From the NCBI RefSeq assembly GCF_028583425.1, contig NC_072801.1, forward strand, positions 17,752,001-17,816,000: a stretch of 64,000 nucleotides of DNA, in the 5' to 3' direction. Source of the DNA: Eublepharis macularius. Lineage: Eukaryota; Chordata; Lepidosauria; Squamata; Eublepharidae. The number at the start of each line of letters is the position of its first letter. Position 1 is the stretch's first letter. A program made the position numbers and the translations under genes. The notes below the pieces were generated by a model. The model was not told the DNA's origin and searched no databases. It saw nothing but the letters and a program-made list of their open reading frames with translations. Below are positions 9,321 to 19,350 of the stretch, one piece after another.

Positions 9321-9360
9321 ACATCTGAAGAAGAGAGCTGTGATTCTCGAAAGCTTATGC
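9321..9360 (+). ncRNA. Hammerhead-ribozyme-like motif, family A (tandem unit)
   Basis: Core CTGAAGA is followed by the stem II hairpin GAGAGC/ATTCTC around TGTG, GAAA, GC-TT and ATGC. Stem I pairing is imperfect (ACAT with ATGC). It is the middle of three forward units; its neighbours are at 9269-9308 and 9373-9412. Confidence 0.55.
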
Positions 9361-10699
9361 TACAGTAAAGATGTATCTGAAGAAGAGAGCTGTGATTCTT
9401 GAAAGCTTATGCTACAGTAAAGTTGGTTAGTCTTAAAGGTGCTACTGGACTCTTTTCTATTTTGTAAAGTATAACACTCCTTTTCCAAGAGGGATCATCC
9501 CAATTTTCAGTGAGTGGTGGACCTAAATTGGTGGGGGTGGGGGATTGGAATTAGCAACACTGCTCACCAGAAATCTGAGCTGGCTCAGTAATTCTTCCTT
9601 TCTGCTGTTCTCTGGGCTAATTGTTCTATGTCCCCAACTAAGCTATCAGCCATGCTACTAGCAGTTTGCCTGGGGTTGTGGGGGAGGAAAGCAGTTAGTT
9701 AATTATGATGATTAATTTCTCAGGCCAAAGATGATCATAAAAGCAGAATCATCCACACTTCCAATCCAGTAGACAGAGTGCAGAGCAAAGGCAGATAACC
9801 AAACACTCATCTTTTCCTGAGCTGACATTTTCACTCACATGCATTACTGCCTTGGAACAAAAAAAGATCCAATCATTTCAATACATTGCACTGTTTCTTA
9901 TTATGGCCTCTACTTCTGAGACCAGGACAACTGCCCCCATTGCCCCTTTAAAAATTGGGCCAGCTATATCTGAATGTAAATCCAAAACCCAATTACTCTG
10001 CTGAAATCACTGACTGCACCAGAGTAATTAACTTGTAAGATTAAAACCTTAGGACACAGTCTGGAGAAGATTAACTGAAGCTAAATTCACTAGGGCCCAG
10101 ACATACTAGCTCTCCCTGGATCACATCCTTGAAGAGAAATTCTTAATTGGGAATTAATTCCACTGAAATCATTGGGACCTTGTTTCTTTCCAAGGCAAAT
10201 ATAGGCAGAAATGAGGTGTTAAAAGTAACCCAGTCTAATCTAAAACTCAGTAATGCCACTTAATTTATCCCCCCTGGAATATGTCACCTTGATTGATCAC
10301 TTTCAAAGAATTCAGAGGTGGGGAGATGATTTGAGTTCGGTCTATGCTACACAGTAAATGGGAAAATATGCATCAAACTGTCTACTAAAATAAATGTCAA
10401 AGTTACATTCAATTATTATTATATACTTCCTGGCAGCTTAAGCTATTGCAAATTCAATAGTATTATCAACTGACGGGGGAGTTATATATAGCCATAAAGC
10501 GCATGAAAAGAGATTACGCCCATCCATCCAACGTATATTTAGAACTGAAAAGCTAAACAGCAATAGTTATTAGATAAGCTGGGGGGTGCGGGGTGACAGT
10601 CACACACCCAGTTATTCAAGTGCCAGAAATTTGGACGTCACAACAATGGTCACCAAAAAATATAGCTGCAAAGCCCAGTTGGCTGCCTTGGACATCACG

Positions 10700-10771
10700 A
10701 CAAACTACAGTTTACTGTGATGTGTATTCAGCACAACAAACTACAGTTTACTGCGACATGTATTCAGCACA
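10700..10771 (+). repeat. 36-bp tandem duplication (two units)
   Basis: Units 10700-10735 and 10736-10771 both begin ACAAACTACAGTTTACTG and end TGTATTCAGCACA, with three differences between them. The unit contains the near-palindrome AAACTACAGTTTA. No gene or known repeat family was recognised. Confidence 0.85.
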
Positions 10772-11309
10772 AATACCACCTCCACTCATAATTATTTTGA
10801 ACTCGAAAGCTATCCAATCTCCATATCCTAACAAATCAAATACATATTATCTAAGTAATGATTGCAACCCCATCTTATAAACATAGCACAAACTTTGTGC
10901 ATTGAAGCCAACTTCATGGAACGCATAAAGTGTATCCTTGGTTGTCAGATAAATACAGATCATAAACCATGAGGTCAAAAGGGCATGTACTCAACAGGTC
11001 CAGCCAGTAACAACATAAAGCTAAAATGGATACAAGATATGCACAGTGCACCAATAATTGCAGTAAATAACTGCAGTAAATAAAAATGTCTCTCCACACC
11101 AACTATTTGCAAGTAATTCCTATTATGCACCACGACAAGCGTCTTGAACCTTCTCATATATTGACACCTAAACCAAAACACTACCAAAGATGATGTAGCT
11201 TGCCTTGGGAGCAGTGAGAACCTTAAAAGCCCACCAGAAAATATTTGCTTTCAGAAGGAAATTACTTCAACAAGTTAATGGTCTGGGACGAGATTCATGC
11301 AGCCCAATT

Positions 11310-11480
11310 ACATGCATGGAGAGCCAGTATGGTGTAATTGTTAGCCTAGAACCAGGGAATCCTGGGTTCAAATCCTCAATCACTGAAAAGCTCATTGGGA
11401 GAAGAGATTGCTCCAGTCACTACCTCAGCTTAACCTGCCTCACAGGGTATAAAACAGAGGAGCACAGAAGCACATTCACT
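11310..11480 (+). repeat. tRNA-derived SINE (forward)
   Basis: GGAGAGCCAGTATGGTGTAA, then CTGGGTTCAAATCCTC, is the pol III A-box/B-box head of the family reversed at 40365-40602. The core is degraded. Confidence 0.6.
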
Positions 11481-11929
11481 ATCCTGAGTTCCTTAGGAAA
11501 AGGATAAATTAATCAAACAGAAGTCAAGAGTAGCTATTAATGATGGACTAAAACCAGGGAGACCTAAATTCAAATTGTTGCCCAACCAAATTTGCTGGGT
11601 AACCTTGAGCCAGTCGCACAGTTACATGTCTGACCTACTTCATAGGGCTGGAAGAGAGATGGACTAAGAATGCTGCTCTGAGCTACACGAAGGGATAAAA
11701 GGATAAAACAGGGGAGACAGATATATTCCAGAGGCTCATAATCTTCTATCCACTGCCACCCACCAGGAATGCAATACCACGTCTCCTCCCAGTAAAAAAA
11801 AAAAAGTATGACATTATAACAGCACCCCAAAGCAATATCATTTATAAGTGTGCATTTATGATAAACACAAACAATACACAAATGTCAGGCGTACATTTAA
11901 GGAGGTCTTTGTAACTCAGCCAACTCATT

Positions 11930-12440
11930 AATTTATTTTATTTATTTTATTTTATTAAATGTATAGTCCACTCTCCCTGCAAGTGGGCTCAGAGCAGATA
12001 ACAACATGTATAAACATATAAAACCACATTAATAAGATAAAAATACTTTCAAAAACTCAGATCTAGTAAATAATATCTCAGTTCAGCAATCCATACTGTC
12101 CAACCCATACAAGTATATCCCGTGGAGTGGGAGATAACAAGCTATTTAAGGTGAGTCAGCAGAACCTGAGGTGAGGAGGGTTCCAATTCCACGCCCCCCC
12201 CTCAGCAGGAAGCCAGGTGGGTGGCTCACCCACACCTCCACCACAACCATATGCCCAGAGGAACATCTCTGTCTTACAAGCCCAGCGGAATGATAACTGA
12301 TCCCACTGGGCCCTGGTTTCAACAGACAGTGTTCTATCAGGTTGGTACCAGGGCCAAAAACGCCCTGACTCTGGTTGAAGCCAGGTGAACATCTTTGGGG
12401 CCATGGACCACCAGTAGCTGTTTATCAGCCGATCGGAGCA
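11930..12440 (-). repeat. L2/CR1-type LINE 3' end fragment (reversed)
   Basis: The complement of 12160-12440 gives the post-coding block also seen forward at 21500-21690 (CTACTGGTGGTCCATGGCC here, CTACTGGTGATCCCTGGCCC there; both continue to a CAGGGCC and CCACTGGG pattern). The reversed AT-rich tail is at 11935-11985. It contains no intact frame. Confidence 0.6.
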
Positions 12441-13425
12441 CCCTCTGGGGAAACGTATGGTTAGTGGCGGTCCTGTAGATAAACGTTGGGACGATTCCTA
12501 TTTGCTGGGTACCAGTCTTTTTAAAGGTCTGGGGGAGAAAAAAATAATAGAATTTTATTATCAAGGCAGAGTATGTCATATGAAACAACTCTCCAGCACT
12601 GGCTGTCAAAAGCCATTGCAAGTGGGCAAAAGAGGCTACCAAAAATCCCAACTCCCTCAAAGTTCTGAACATCCCCCCAAACCTGTCGCCCCCATTTTTA
12701 AAAATCACTGCTATAATGTACACCTTGCCCACACCGGAAATATAAATTCCAACACATGCCTTGACAAATTTTCTTTGGCTCTAGGAGCCAGCCCAAAAAT
12801 TTAAGAATTGGACTTGGTTTTCAGTCTTCAAAGTTTAATATATTAATTACCATATTTTCTAAGTATTATTATCAGAAATCCTAATCCTAACCTCATAACA
12901 GTTTCTCACAATTTTATTAAAGCTATGACAAAAATGCTGTATATAAATACAAGTAACACTGACTTTGTTCACCCCTCTGAGTGGAGTACTAATCCGTCTA
13001 GAAGCACCATTATTATCATCATCATCGAGTATTTGAGCCAGTCTAGAAAGCAACTAGTTAAGAACTGAATTCTTTCATTGACACTGAATGGTGTAAAATG
13101 TTAATTTTAACAATTACAAGAACTTCAGGCACATGTATTTTATGCCACATAGCAAAATATAGTCTGATGTGAAATGATAAGTAAGCTTTGTACTTCTCAC
13201 TGAAAGGTAATGCAATAAAACCACTGCTAAAAACACTAAGTATCACTGTGAAATGTTTAGGCACCATGGCTTCTTGGCACCCAAGACTTGCCAAGCCTTG
13301 TTCCAACAGTATAGAAAAACTGCAAGAGGACCGTGTATGGAGAAAGAAGAGCTTGGATCTGTGGCATGAAGCAAAACCCAAAGCAACCTGTCAGGAAAGG
13401 AGCAGATCAGAGAAGGCCTTGGGTT

Positions 13426-13610
13426 GCAAACCTCCAGGTGGTGGCTGGAGATCTCCCAGAATTACAACTGATCTCCAGGCAACAGAGATCAGTTCTCCTG
13501 GAGAAGATGGCCCTGCTGAGGTCCCTCACCTCCCCAAAATGTGCCCTCCCCAGGCTCTACCCCTCAAGTCTCCAGGAATTTTCCAACATGGAGCTGGAAA
13601 CCCTAAGGCT
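13426..13610. repeat. Short TIR repeat, family Z
   Basis: GCAAACCTCCAGGTGGTGGC is followed by GAGATCTCCCAGAATTACAA and ends near GGAGCTGGAAACCCT. The best copy is 15885-16095, with ends AGGGTTGCCAGC and GCTGGCAACCCT. It is a non-coding palindromic-ended repeat whose class is not settled. Confidence 0.65.
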
Positions 13611-13869
13611 TCCCCCAGGGTCTTGTTTCCAATACTGAAAGACCGCACATGAAGACTGTTCCTGAGCATCTGCACTGTGCCTTTCAGCTCTGCCACACAG
13701 CCCATTCAGGCAACCTTTCTACTGTCACACACACACCTCCACCCAGAAGAACAACAGGCAACTTTCTGACAGGCGGGATCAAAAAGGAAGCCCCCACCCC
13801 CGAGCATGTTTAAAGCACCTTTCTCCTGTGCTTCAAAGAACATACAAGCAGCCTTTTGAGATAACAGGC

Positions 13870-14065
13870 AGGGGGCTGAAGTCCCCCCTTCAGGTGGCGA
13901 CGGGAGATCTCCAGCCTACAGAGAACAGTTCCCCTGGAAAAAACAGCTGCTTTGAAGGGTGGGCCCTATGGCATTTTGCCCCTCTGGAGTCCGCCTTCCC
14001 CAAACCCTGCCTTCCCAAGCTTCATCCCCCCTCCCGATCTCCAGGAATTTGTTGGCAACCCAACT
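13870..14065. repeat. Short TIR repeat, family Z
   Basis: TTCAGGTGGCGACGGGAGAT to GAATTTGTTGGCAACCC repeats the order of blocks seen at 13426 and 15885. It lies directly beside the SNX29 CpG island, downstream of the SNX29 first exon. Confidence 0.6.
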
Positions 14066-14099
14066 GAGAAAGGAGGTTGTGAGCCTGTGCGGAGGACCT

Positions 14100-14520
14100 T
14101 CCCCCCCTCAGAAGACGTGACAGCGGCTGAAAAGGGAAACGGCAATCCCGAGCGTGTGCAGAGTGCCTTTCGCCTCACACAAGACCCCCAGGCGGGGCGG
14201 CGAAAGAAAGCGCTCGCCAGCCCCGGCCCCTCTCCGCCTCGGCAGGCCCGGCCCAGCCCCGCCGCCGCCGCTCACCGCTCATGGCGCCCTCCAGCCCCGC
14301 TCGGCACCCAGGCGCAGACTCCGGCCGCCCGCCGCTCCCCGCCGCCCTCCAAGAAACAGGGACTTCACAGCCCAGCATCCCGGCCCCGGAAGTGACCCGC
14401 CTCGCCCCGGAAGCAAAACAAGCCGCGCGAGGGAGGCGGCGGTGGATTTCTTTCCTCGCTCGCTGCCGCTTGAATAAGGCGGGTTGAGGCGCCTGCTGTG
14501 TTCTCCCGTTGAAGTCCATG
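14100..14520 (-). promoter_or_regulatory. SNX29: SNX29 CpG-island promoter
   Basis: This GC- and CpG-rich block surrounds the SNX29 first exon. Upstream of the ATG (higher coordinates) are two ETS-type motifs in the same orientation, CCCCGGAAGTGA at about 14385-14396 and CCCCGGAAGC at about 14406-14415. No TATA box is evident. The transcription start probably lies between 14300 and 14450, which is inference. Confidence 0.75.
14276..14282 (-). CDS. SNX29: SNX29 coding exon 1 (start codon, 7 coding nt)
   Basis: On the minus strand the Kozak context GCGCCATGAGCG is followed immediately by a consensus donor GTGAGC. The exon therefore encodes only Met-Ser plus the first base of a Gly codon, giving MSG when joined to exon 2; human SNX29 also begins MSG. 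The 5' UTR extends to higher coordinates by an unknown length. The frame that continues through the donor into GERRRRGWAG is intronic. Position in a CpG island, head to head with GSPT1, supports the call. Confidence 0.87.
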
Positions 14521-14608
14521 GGCTTACTTCGGAGTAGAGGTATCTGGGACTGACAGCGCTGCCGACTCAGGGTTGGGAAGAAGGAGAGAGACCTCCGCAG
14601 GGTGTCCG

Positions 14609-14631
14609 TAGGGTTGCGATCTTCCAAGTGG
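14609..14631. repeat. Left stub of a family Z repeat split by the next element
   Basis: TAGGGTTGCGATCTTCCAAG is the start of a family Z repeat whose remainder resumes at 15520. The last 12 bases, TCTTCCAAGTGG (14620-14631), are duplicated at 15520-15531 as TCTTCCAGGTGG. Confidence 0.65.
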
Positions 14632-15519
14632 TAACAATCTAGGAAGGCTAAACCCGGTAAAGTCCAGCAGTCTAAAGTGTGGGACAATCCCACCCGGGAA
14701 TCACAACAATGAATCACACACTTACTAATTCTAGTTATAATAAAGTGTCAAGTGCTCAAACAATCAACCCAAACTTCTTGTACATGTCATAACGACCACA
14801 ACGTATCAATACAGACATATACTCATTTCATAGGGTTCAATTCATGTAATACAGTTCTTCTAATGATATCTCAATTCATGTAATATAGTCCTTCTAATGA
14901 CATCGCTCCCCCGGTGCGAGACAAACTTAGGGAGAAAGGCTCCAGTGCCACGTCCAAGGTAGGGAACAATCCTCTCAACTTCTAACGTAAGTCTTTGTTC
15001 TTTACTGTCCAGATGACTTGGCAGAAAGATGGAAGGTAGAAATCCGAACTCAGTGCCCAAACTGGGGCCGGCTAACTATCATGCAGATTTCGTCACACAG
15101 ACTTCCTCAGGAGCATAAGGATACCCACCCACTCATGGATCATCCTTATGCCCCTGAGGTAGTCCGTGTGATGAAATCTGCATGATAGTTAGCCGGCCCC
15201 AGTTTGGGCACTGAGTTCGGATTTCTACCTTCCATCTTTCTGCCAAGTCATCTGGAAAGTAAAGAACAAAGACTTACGTAAGAAGTTGAGAGGATTGTTC
15301 CCTACCTTGGACTTGGCACCGGAACCTTCTCCCTGAGTTTGTATTGCACTGGAGGAGCGATGTCATTAGAAGGACTGTATTACATGAATTGAACCCTATG
15401 AATTGAGTATATGTCTGTAATGATACGTTGTGGTTGTTATGACATGTACAAGAAGTTTGGGTTGATTGTTTGAGCACTTGACACTTTATTATAAGTAGAA
15501 TTAGTAAGTGTGTGATTCG
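14632..15519. mobile_element. Long palindromic insertion, possible Penelope-like terminus (family C)
   Basis: Two arms of about 390 bp meet near 15120-15150. The left begins GAATCACACACTTACTAATT at 14711, and the right ends with its complement at 15518. Inner arms read CTATCATGCAGATTTCGTCA and its near complement. The left arm has an extra internal repeat (TTCAATTCATGTAAT twice). Next to the centre is a core CTGAGGA, hairpin GTC-TGTGT-GAC, GAAA on the minus strand (about 15084-15115), a weaker hammerhead resemblance. A 12-bp target duplication flanks it. It sits about 350 bp upstream of the SNX29 start codon. Confidence 0.68.
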
Positions 15520-15725
15520 TCTTCCAGGTGGTGGCTGGAAATCTCCCGGAATTACAAGCGATCTCCAGAACAAACATCAGTTTCCCTGGAGAAAATGGCT
15601 GCTCTGAATGGTGAGCTCTATGGCATTATGCCCGGCTGAGGCCCTTCAGCTCCACATACTCCAGCCTCTCCAGGATCCACTTCCCAAATCTCCAGGAATT
15701 TCCCAACCTGGACCTGGCAACTGGG
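15520..15725. repeat. Right part of the split family Z repeat
   Basis: GGTGGTGGCTGGAAATCTCC to GACCTGGCAACTGGGGAT continues the order of family Z blocks begun at 14609. Confidence 0.6.
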
Positions 15726-15884
15726 GATTTCCCCCTCCAAAGCAGGTGTTCTCCAAGGGGACTGGTCTCTGTCGACTGAAGATCTCTGGAAAGCTGCTGT
15801 AGCAATAGTGACTAAGTGGTCAGGGTGGGAGCCAGCACCCTGCTGGGATGAATCCCACGACTAGCATTAGCTAAGTAGATAGGG

Positions 15885-16095
15885 TTGCCAGCTCCAAGGT
15901 GGGAAATTCCTGGAGATTTGGGGAGTGAAGCCTGGAGAAGGCAAGGTTTGGGGAGGGAAGGAAACCCATCTTGTTATAATTGCATAGAGTCCACCCTCCA
16001 AAGCAGCCATTTTCTCCAAGTGATCTCTGGCCTCAAGATCAGTTGTAATTCCAGGAGATCTCCAGACACCACCAGGAAGCTGGCAACCCTATCAG
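15885..16095. repeat. Short TIR repeat, family Z (best preserved)
   Basis: Ends AGGGTTGCCAGC and GCTGGCAACCCT are inverted. Inside are GGAAATTCCTGGAGATTTGG and GAGATCTCCAGACACCACC. It has no frame. It could be a MITE, but its target duplication is too short to class. Confidence 0.68.
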
Positions 16096-16179
16096 TAGGT
16101 GGCCTTGGGTAAACCCTTCTCTCAGCCCCAGCTCCCCAGCTGGATTGTGGGGATAATAACAACACTCTTTTGAGCTAGA

Positions 16180-16350
16180 TCAAGATGGGTAGCCGTGTTA
16201 GTCTACAGGAGTAGAAAAGAGCAAGAGTCCAGTAGCACCTCTAAAACTAACAAAATCTGAAGACATGAGCTGTGACTCTTGAAAGCTTATACCCTACCAC
16301 AAATTTCGATAGTCTTAGAGGTGCTGCTGGACTCTTGCTCTTTTCTAACA
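16180..16350. mobile_element. Penelope-like terminus, variant of family A
   Basis: Outer arms AAGAGTCCAGTAGCACCTCT and its mirror AGAGGTGCTGCTGGACTC enclose a central CTGAAGA, GAG-hairpin-CTC, GAAAGCTTAT segment at 16258-16290. It begins ATGGGTAGCCGTGTTAGTCT, like the copy at 30236. The hammerhead layout is degenerate. Confidence 0.65.
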
Positions 16351-16429
16351 CTGACTTTGTTCACTTTTCTGGGTGGGCTCTAATCTGTCTAGAATGGTGG
16401 CTCCCAGCCTTTTTGGGATGATGACCCAC

Positions 16430-16680
16430 ATAATAAAAACAACAACATTCAATTTATAAACCACCCTTGAGGACAACTTAACACTCACTCATAGCAGTTT
16501 ACAAAGTGTGTTGTTATTATCCCCGCAACAATCAGCCTGTGAGGTGGGTGGGACTGAGAGAGCTCTGAGACTGCTGGCACTGACCGAAAGTCACTCAGCT
16601 GGCTTCTAGTGGAGGAGTGGGGAATCAAACCTGGTTCTCCAGATTCGAGTCCTGCCGCTCCTAATCACTACACCATGTAT
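16430..16680 (-). repeat. tRNA-derived SINE (reversed)
   Basis: The order AATTTATAAACCACCCTTGA, ATTATCCCCGCAACAATC, GTGAGGTGGGTGGGACTGAG, GGGAATCAAACCTGGTTCTC, CCTAATCACTACACCAT matches the reversed SINE at 40365-40602. Confidence 0.72.
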
Positions 16681-16949
16681 GATGACCCATCCAGGCATGG
16701 CCCAAGAGGTTAAGAAGGAGCTGGGGGGTGGGCATTTGGTAGAGGAGATTTGGAAAGATAGCCAATGTCAGCAAAGAGGTGGATGGCCAGTGGCTCAGTG
16801 CAGTACATCTCCCATAGCAGGCAGAGGACAGTGAAACACTTGAGGGGGCTGGGCAAAAGGTTGGGCTGCTAAGGAACAATGCCAAGACAGAGCCTATGCT
16901 CGCACACGCTCCTTTCTTTGATCTTGCTTTTCCATGTGCTGAACAGCTC

Positions 16950-17520
16950 CCACCTACTCTCCAGACTTTTGCCCTCTTCTTTCGCTTGCTACCGTAAAGT
17001 TACTAGTCGCCAGACAGCTTCCCCCTTCCTCATTATTGTCATAAAGGGGGAGGGGGAGGCAAGAATGTGAGAAGCTGGAAAGCAAGAAGAGCACAAGCCA
17101 GAAGTTCCAAACATAAATCAGAAATAAGAGGGGGAAAGATAAACCTTGTCCAGTACCCCTTTCAAGAGGAAAGGGCGCAGAAAAGATGCCATTGGTCTGT
17201 GCCCTAGATCTGACGAATGAATAAAGACTTCTAATCCATTTCAAAAATTCTTGAAGGAAGCGAAATTTAGTCAGTGTGGCAAAAATAAATTTCCAACGTA
17301 TTTTGTCAAAAGCTTTTTCAGCATCCAGTGAAAGCATATTAACTTGATCAGATCTCTTTCTGTTTAATGCGATCCCATCGGCGACCAGCCTAAGATTATC
17401 AGAACCCTGCCAACCGTGTATAAATCCTACCTGGTCTACATGTATCCGAATTCTAATAACTTTTTGAAATCTATTAATAATGGCAGTTAATATCTTAGCA
17501 TCCACATTCATGGAAGAAAT
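16950..17520 (-). mobile_element. LINE-1 (L1 clade) ORF2 fragment, reverse-transcriptase region
   Basis: The minus-strand frame reads ILTAIINRFQKVIRIRIH, DQVGFIHGWQGSDNLRLV, NMLSLDAEKAFDKIRWKF and PFPLERGTGQGLSFPLL, which are conserved RT blocks of vertebrate L1 elements. It is truncated at both ends and lacks the catalytic YADD block and the endonuclease. It is a dead fragment in intergenic sequence. Confidence 0.8.
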
Positions 17521-17656
17521 AGGTCAAAATCTTGAGTATTGCTAGGCTTTGGGATCACAGTAAAATAAGCATCCCGCAGCAATAAACTGGATGTCACTCC
17601 ATTGATCACCAGGGTTGGCTTGGCTGATCTTGCTGGCTAGGCGGATATATCCTATG

Positions 17657-18112
17657 CAGGGGTAATTTCGTAGAAAAAGAGCTGCAAGAACTTATTAGCA
17701 CAACTCACTAGCATATGCCACGCCCCTTGCCATCACTGGAAGTGTATCATTAGCATAACTGATTTGCATATGCCAACCCCCCTGACCTCACCTATTTTGG
17801 CTGTTTTGCACCTAATCCTGCCCATTCAGGGCCGAAATTGGGCCCAAAATGGCAAAAAGGGGCTGAAAATGGCTGAAAAGGGGCCCCAAATGGTCAGAAT
17901 TGGGCAGCTGCTGAGCGGGAGAGTGATCCACCACCTGTCAGAGGCCAAATTCTGGCCGTTTTGGGACCAATCCTGGCTATTCTGGGCCCAATCCAGGCCA
18001 AAATGGGCCCAAAATGGCCAAAAATCAGATGGGCGGGGCCACCTGGCATGTGACCTCTTTGGAGAACTACCGGAACTGCATTCCTGTGCATTCCCCCTCA
18101 AAACGAGGCCTA
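17657..18112. mobile_element. hAT-type non-autonomous element with imperfect 8-bp TSD
   Basis: ATCCTATG at 17649-17656 matches ATCCTACG at 18113-18120, with one difference. The start CAGGGGTAATTTCGTAG and the end CAAAACGAGGCCTA are weakly inverted. The interior has alternating AAAATGGGCCC-type and GGGCCCAAAATGG blocks forming an inverted repeat, and ends in a family H-like segment (CACCTGGCATGTGACCTC). No transposase was found. Confidence 0.65.
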
Positions 18113-18114
18113 AT

Positions 18115-18980
18115 CCTACGTGTGTCCCATATGCTGCCATGCTTAGAGTGTGGTCAGAATCTGTTGGCCACTAAGGCGTGGCTTCATACTATCAAATATT
18201 GGTTGAGACTTCATTTTAATTCTGACCCCCCCCCCCTAGTTATATGTATCATTTATTATCTGAATCTGTCTACTCTAGTTGGTCAGCCTATATTGAAGCT
18301 AAAATAAGTAACTTGAATTTATCTATGGAATCTTTATCCTTGCTTTCTGAGTCTGAGGCCTTCTCAAAAACAAAATCTAGTCTTTTGGGATTAGAGTTAC
18401 AAACTCTCTATAGTTCTGCTAATAGAACTTGTTCTCCCCTACGTTTGGGGATTGTTCCTGATGTAAGTTTCCCAGCAGTATACCTTTACAAACTCCTGAC
18501 TCCCAATTTGCGTAGAGCCTTTTCTCTGGCCAGATTTAATGTTCTTCCTTCAGCCATTTTATCTGGTAGATTCCATGGGATTTCTTATTCTAGCAGATAT
18601 TGTCCCTGTTCGATGGACTGTGTTGAAACTGTTTCCCACGTCCTTCTCCAGTGTCCTCTTTATTTGGTGCTGCGTCACGATCTTCTACATCCTATATTAG
18701 CCCAACTTTCAGAGTTTTCTGATGATTTTAAGGTTCTTTTTTTGCTTGACAACCCAGATGTGGAAATAACTGAAATAGTAGCAAAGTTTCTCTACAGTGT
18801 TATGGCTATACACCCTGACAAGTAATATCCTATATTAGGTTTCGCTACATTGTTGTTCTGCTCTTATCTGTAATTTTAAACTTACTCTGTATGGCCTCAT
18901 TTCTGTTTCTAAAATTTTCTTAATTTGACTGACTGAATACTATATTATATATATATTCCAATAAAGGCTTGCTTGGACAT
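18115..18980 (+). mobile_element. Non-LTR retrotransposon (LINE) 3' end, clade unassigned
   Basis: A plus-strand frame at 18244-18825 includes RRAFSLARFNVLPSAILSGR, then SSRYCPCSMDCVETVSHVLL, then QCPLY. This is a C-terminal zinc-knuckle-like block (CPC...H...C) of LINE proteins common in squamates. Upstream coding resemblance (VPYAAMLRVWSESVGH) continues in another frame across a C-run at 18229-18237. The 3' end has an AATAAA-like signal near 18959. A related fragment lies reversed at about 26110-26560. Confidence 0.72.
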
Positions 18981-19072
18981 TGGACATCCTTCCTCTCTTA
19001 CTGCTACATGTGTATCACTCTTGAAGCCGTGCACTTGGTAGAAGAGGAACAACCATGGTAGATAGGAACAGT

Positions 19073-19350
19073 CAGGGCTTTTTTTCTGGGACAAGAGGTG
19101 GTGGAACTCAGGACCGCACAATGATGTCACTTTGGGTCAGCTGGAACAAGGGGGGAGTTTTTTAAAGTTTAAATTGTCCTCGGTGAAAATGGTCACATGG
19201 CCGGTGGCCCCACCCCCTGATCTCCAGACAGAGGGCAATCTAAACTCCCCTCTGTCTGGAGATCAGGGGGCAGGGCCACCGGCCATGTGACCATTTTTAA
19301 GAGGTGCCGGAAGTCCGTTCCACTACGTTCCTGCTGAAAAAAAACCCCTG
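19073..19350. mobile_element. hAT-type MITE, family H (long form)
   Basis: It begins CAGGGCTTTTTTTCTGGG and ends GAAAAAAAACCCCTG, with the family H palindrome CTGATCTCCAGACAGAGG in both orientations and the long-form block TGATGTCACTTTGGGTCAGC. Flanks GGAACAGT and GGAGTATT match at only 5 of 8 positions, so this is an older copy. Confidence 0.75.

Larger units (their letters stand above)
9150..9460. mobile_element. Family A Penelope-like terminus with tandem cores, with TSD
   Basis: TTTGTAAAGTAT at 9138-9149 is repeated at 9461-9472, a 12-bp target duplication. One reversed arm (core 9231-9270) faces a forward arm in which the core unit is repeated three times, at 9269-9308, 9321-9360 and 9373-9412, in steps of about 52 bp. 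The outer ends match the other family A copies (GTCCAGTAGCACCTTTAAGA). No coding sequence is present. Confidence 0.8.
7808..14275 (-). other. SNX29: SNX29 intron 1
   Basis: This 6.5-kb first intron holds a family A array (9150-9460), a 36-bp tandem pair (10700-10771), a SINE (about 11310-11480), a reversed L2/CR1-type 3' end (11930-12440) and TIR repeats at 13426-13610 and 13870-14060. Stretches 7850-9120, 9480-10690 and 12460-13400 show no exon and no repeat that I recognise. Confidence 0.75.

Noticed and set aside
9150-9460. CRISPR array
   Set aside because: The repeated units are contiguous ribozyme-like units inside a transposon with a target duplication, not repeats separated by unique spacers, and the genome is vertebrate.
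14175-14717. 180-residue minus-strand open frame across the SNX29 CpG island
   Set aside because: It runs through a consensus splice donor right after ATGAGCG, and its upstream part reads through a repeat insertion flank. The in-phase join to exon 2 shows the real coding part is only 7 nt.
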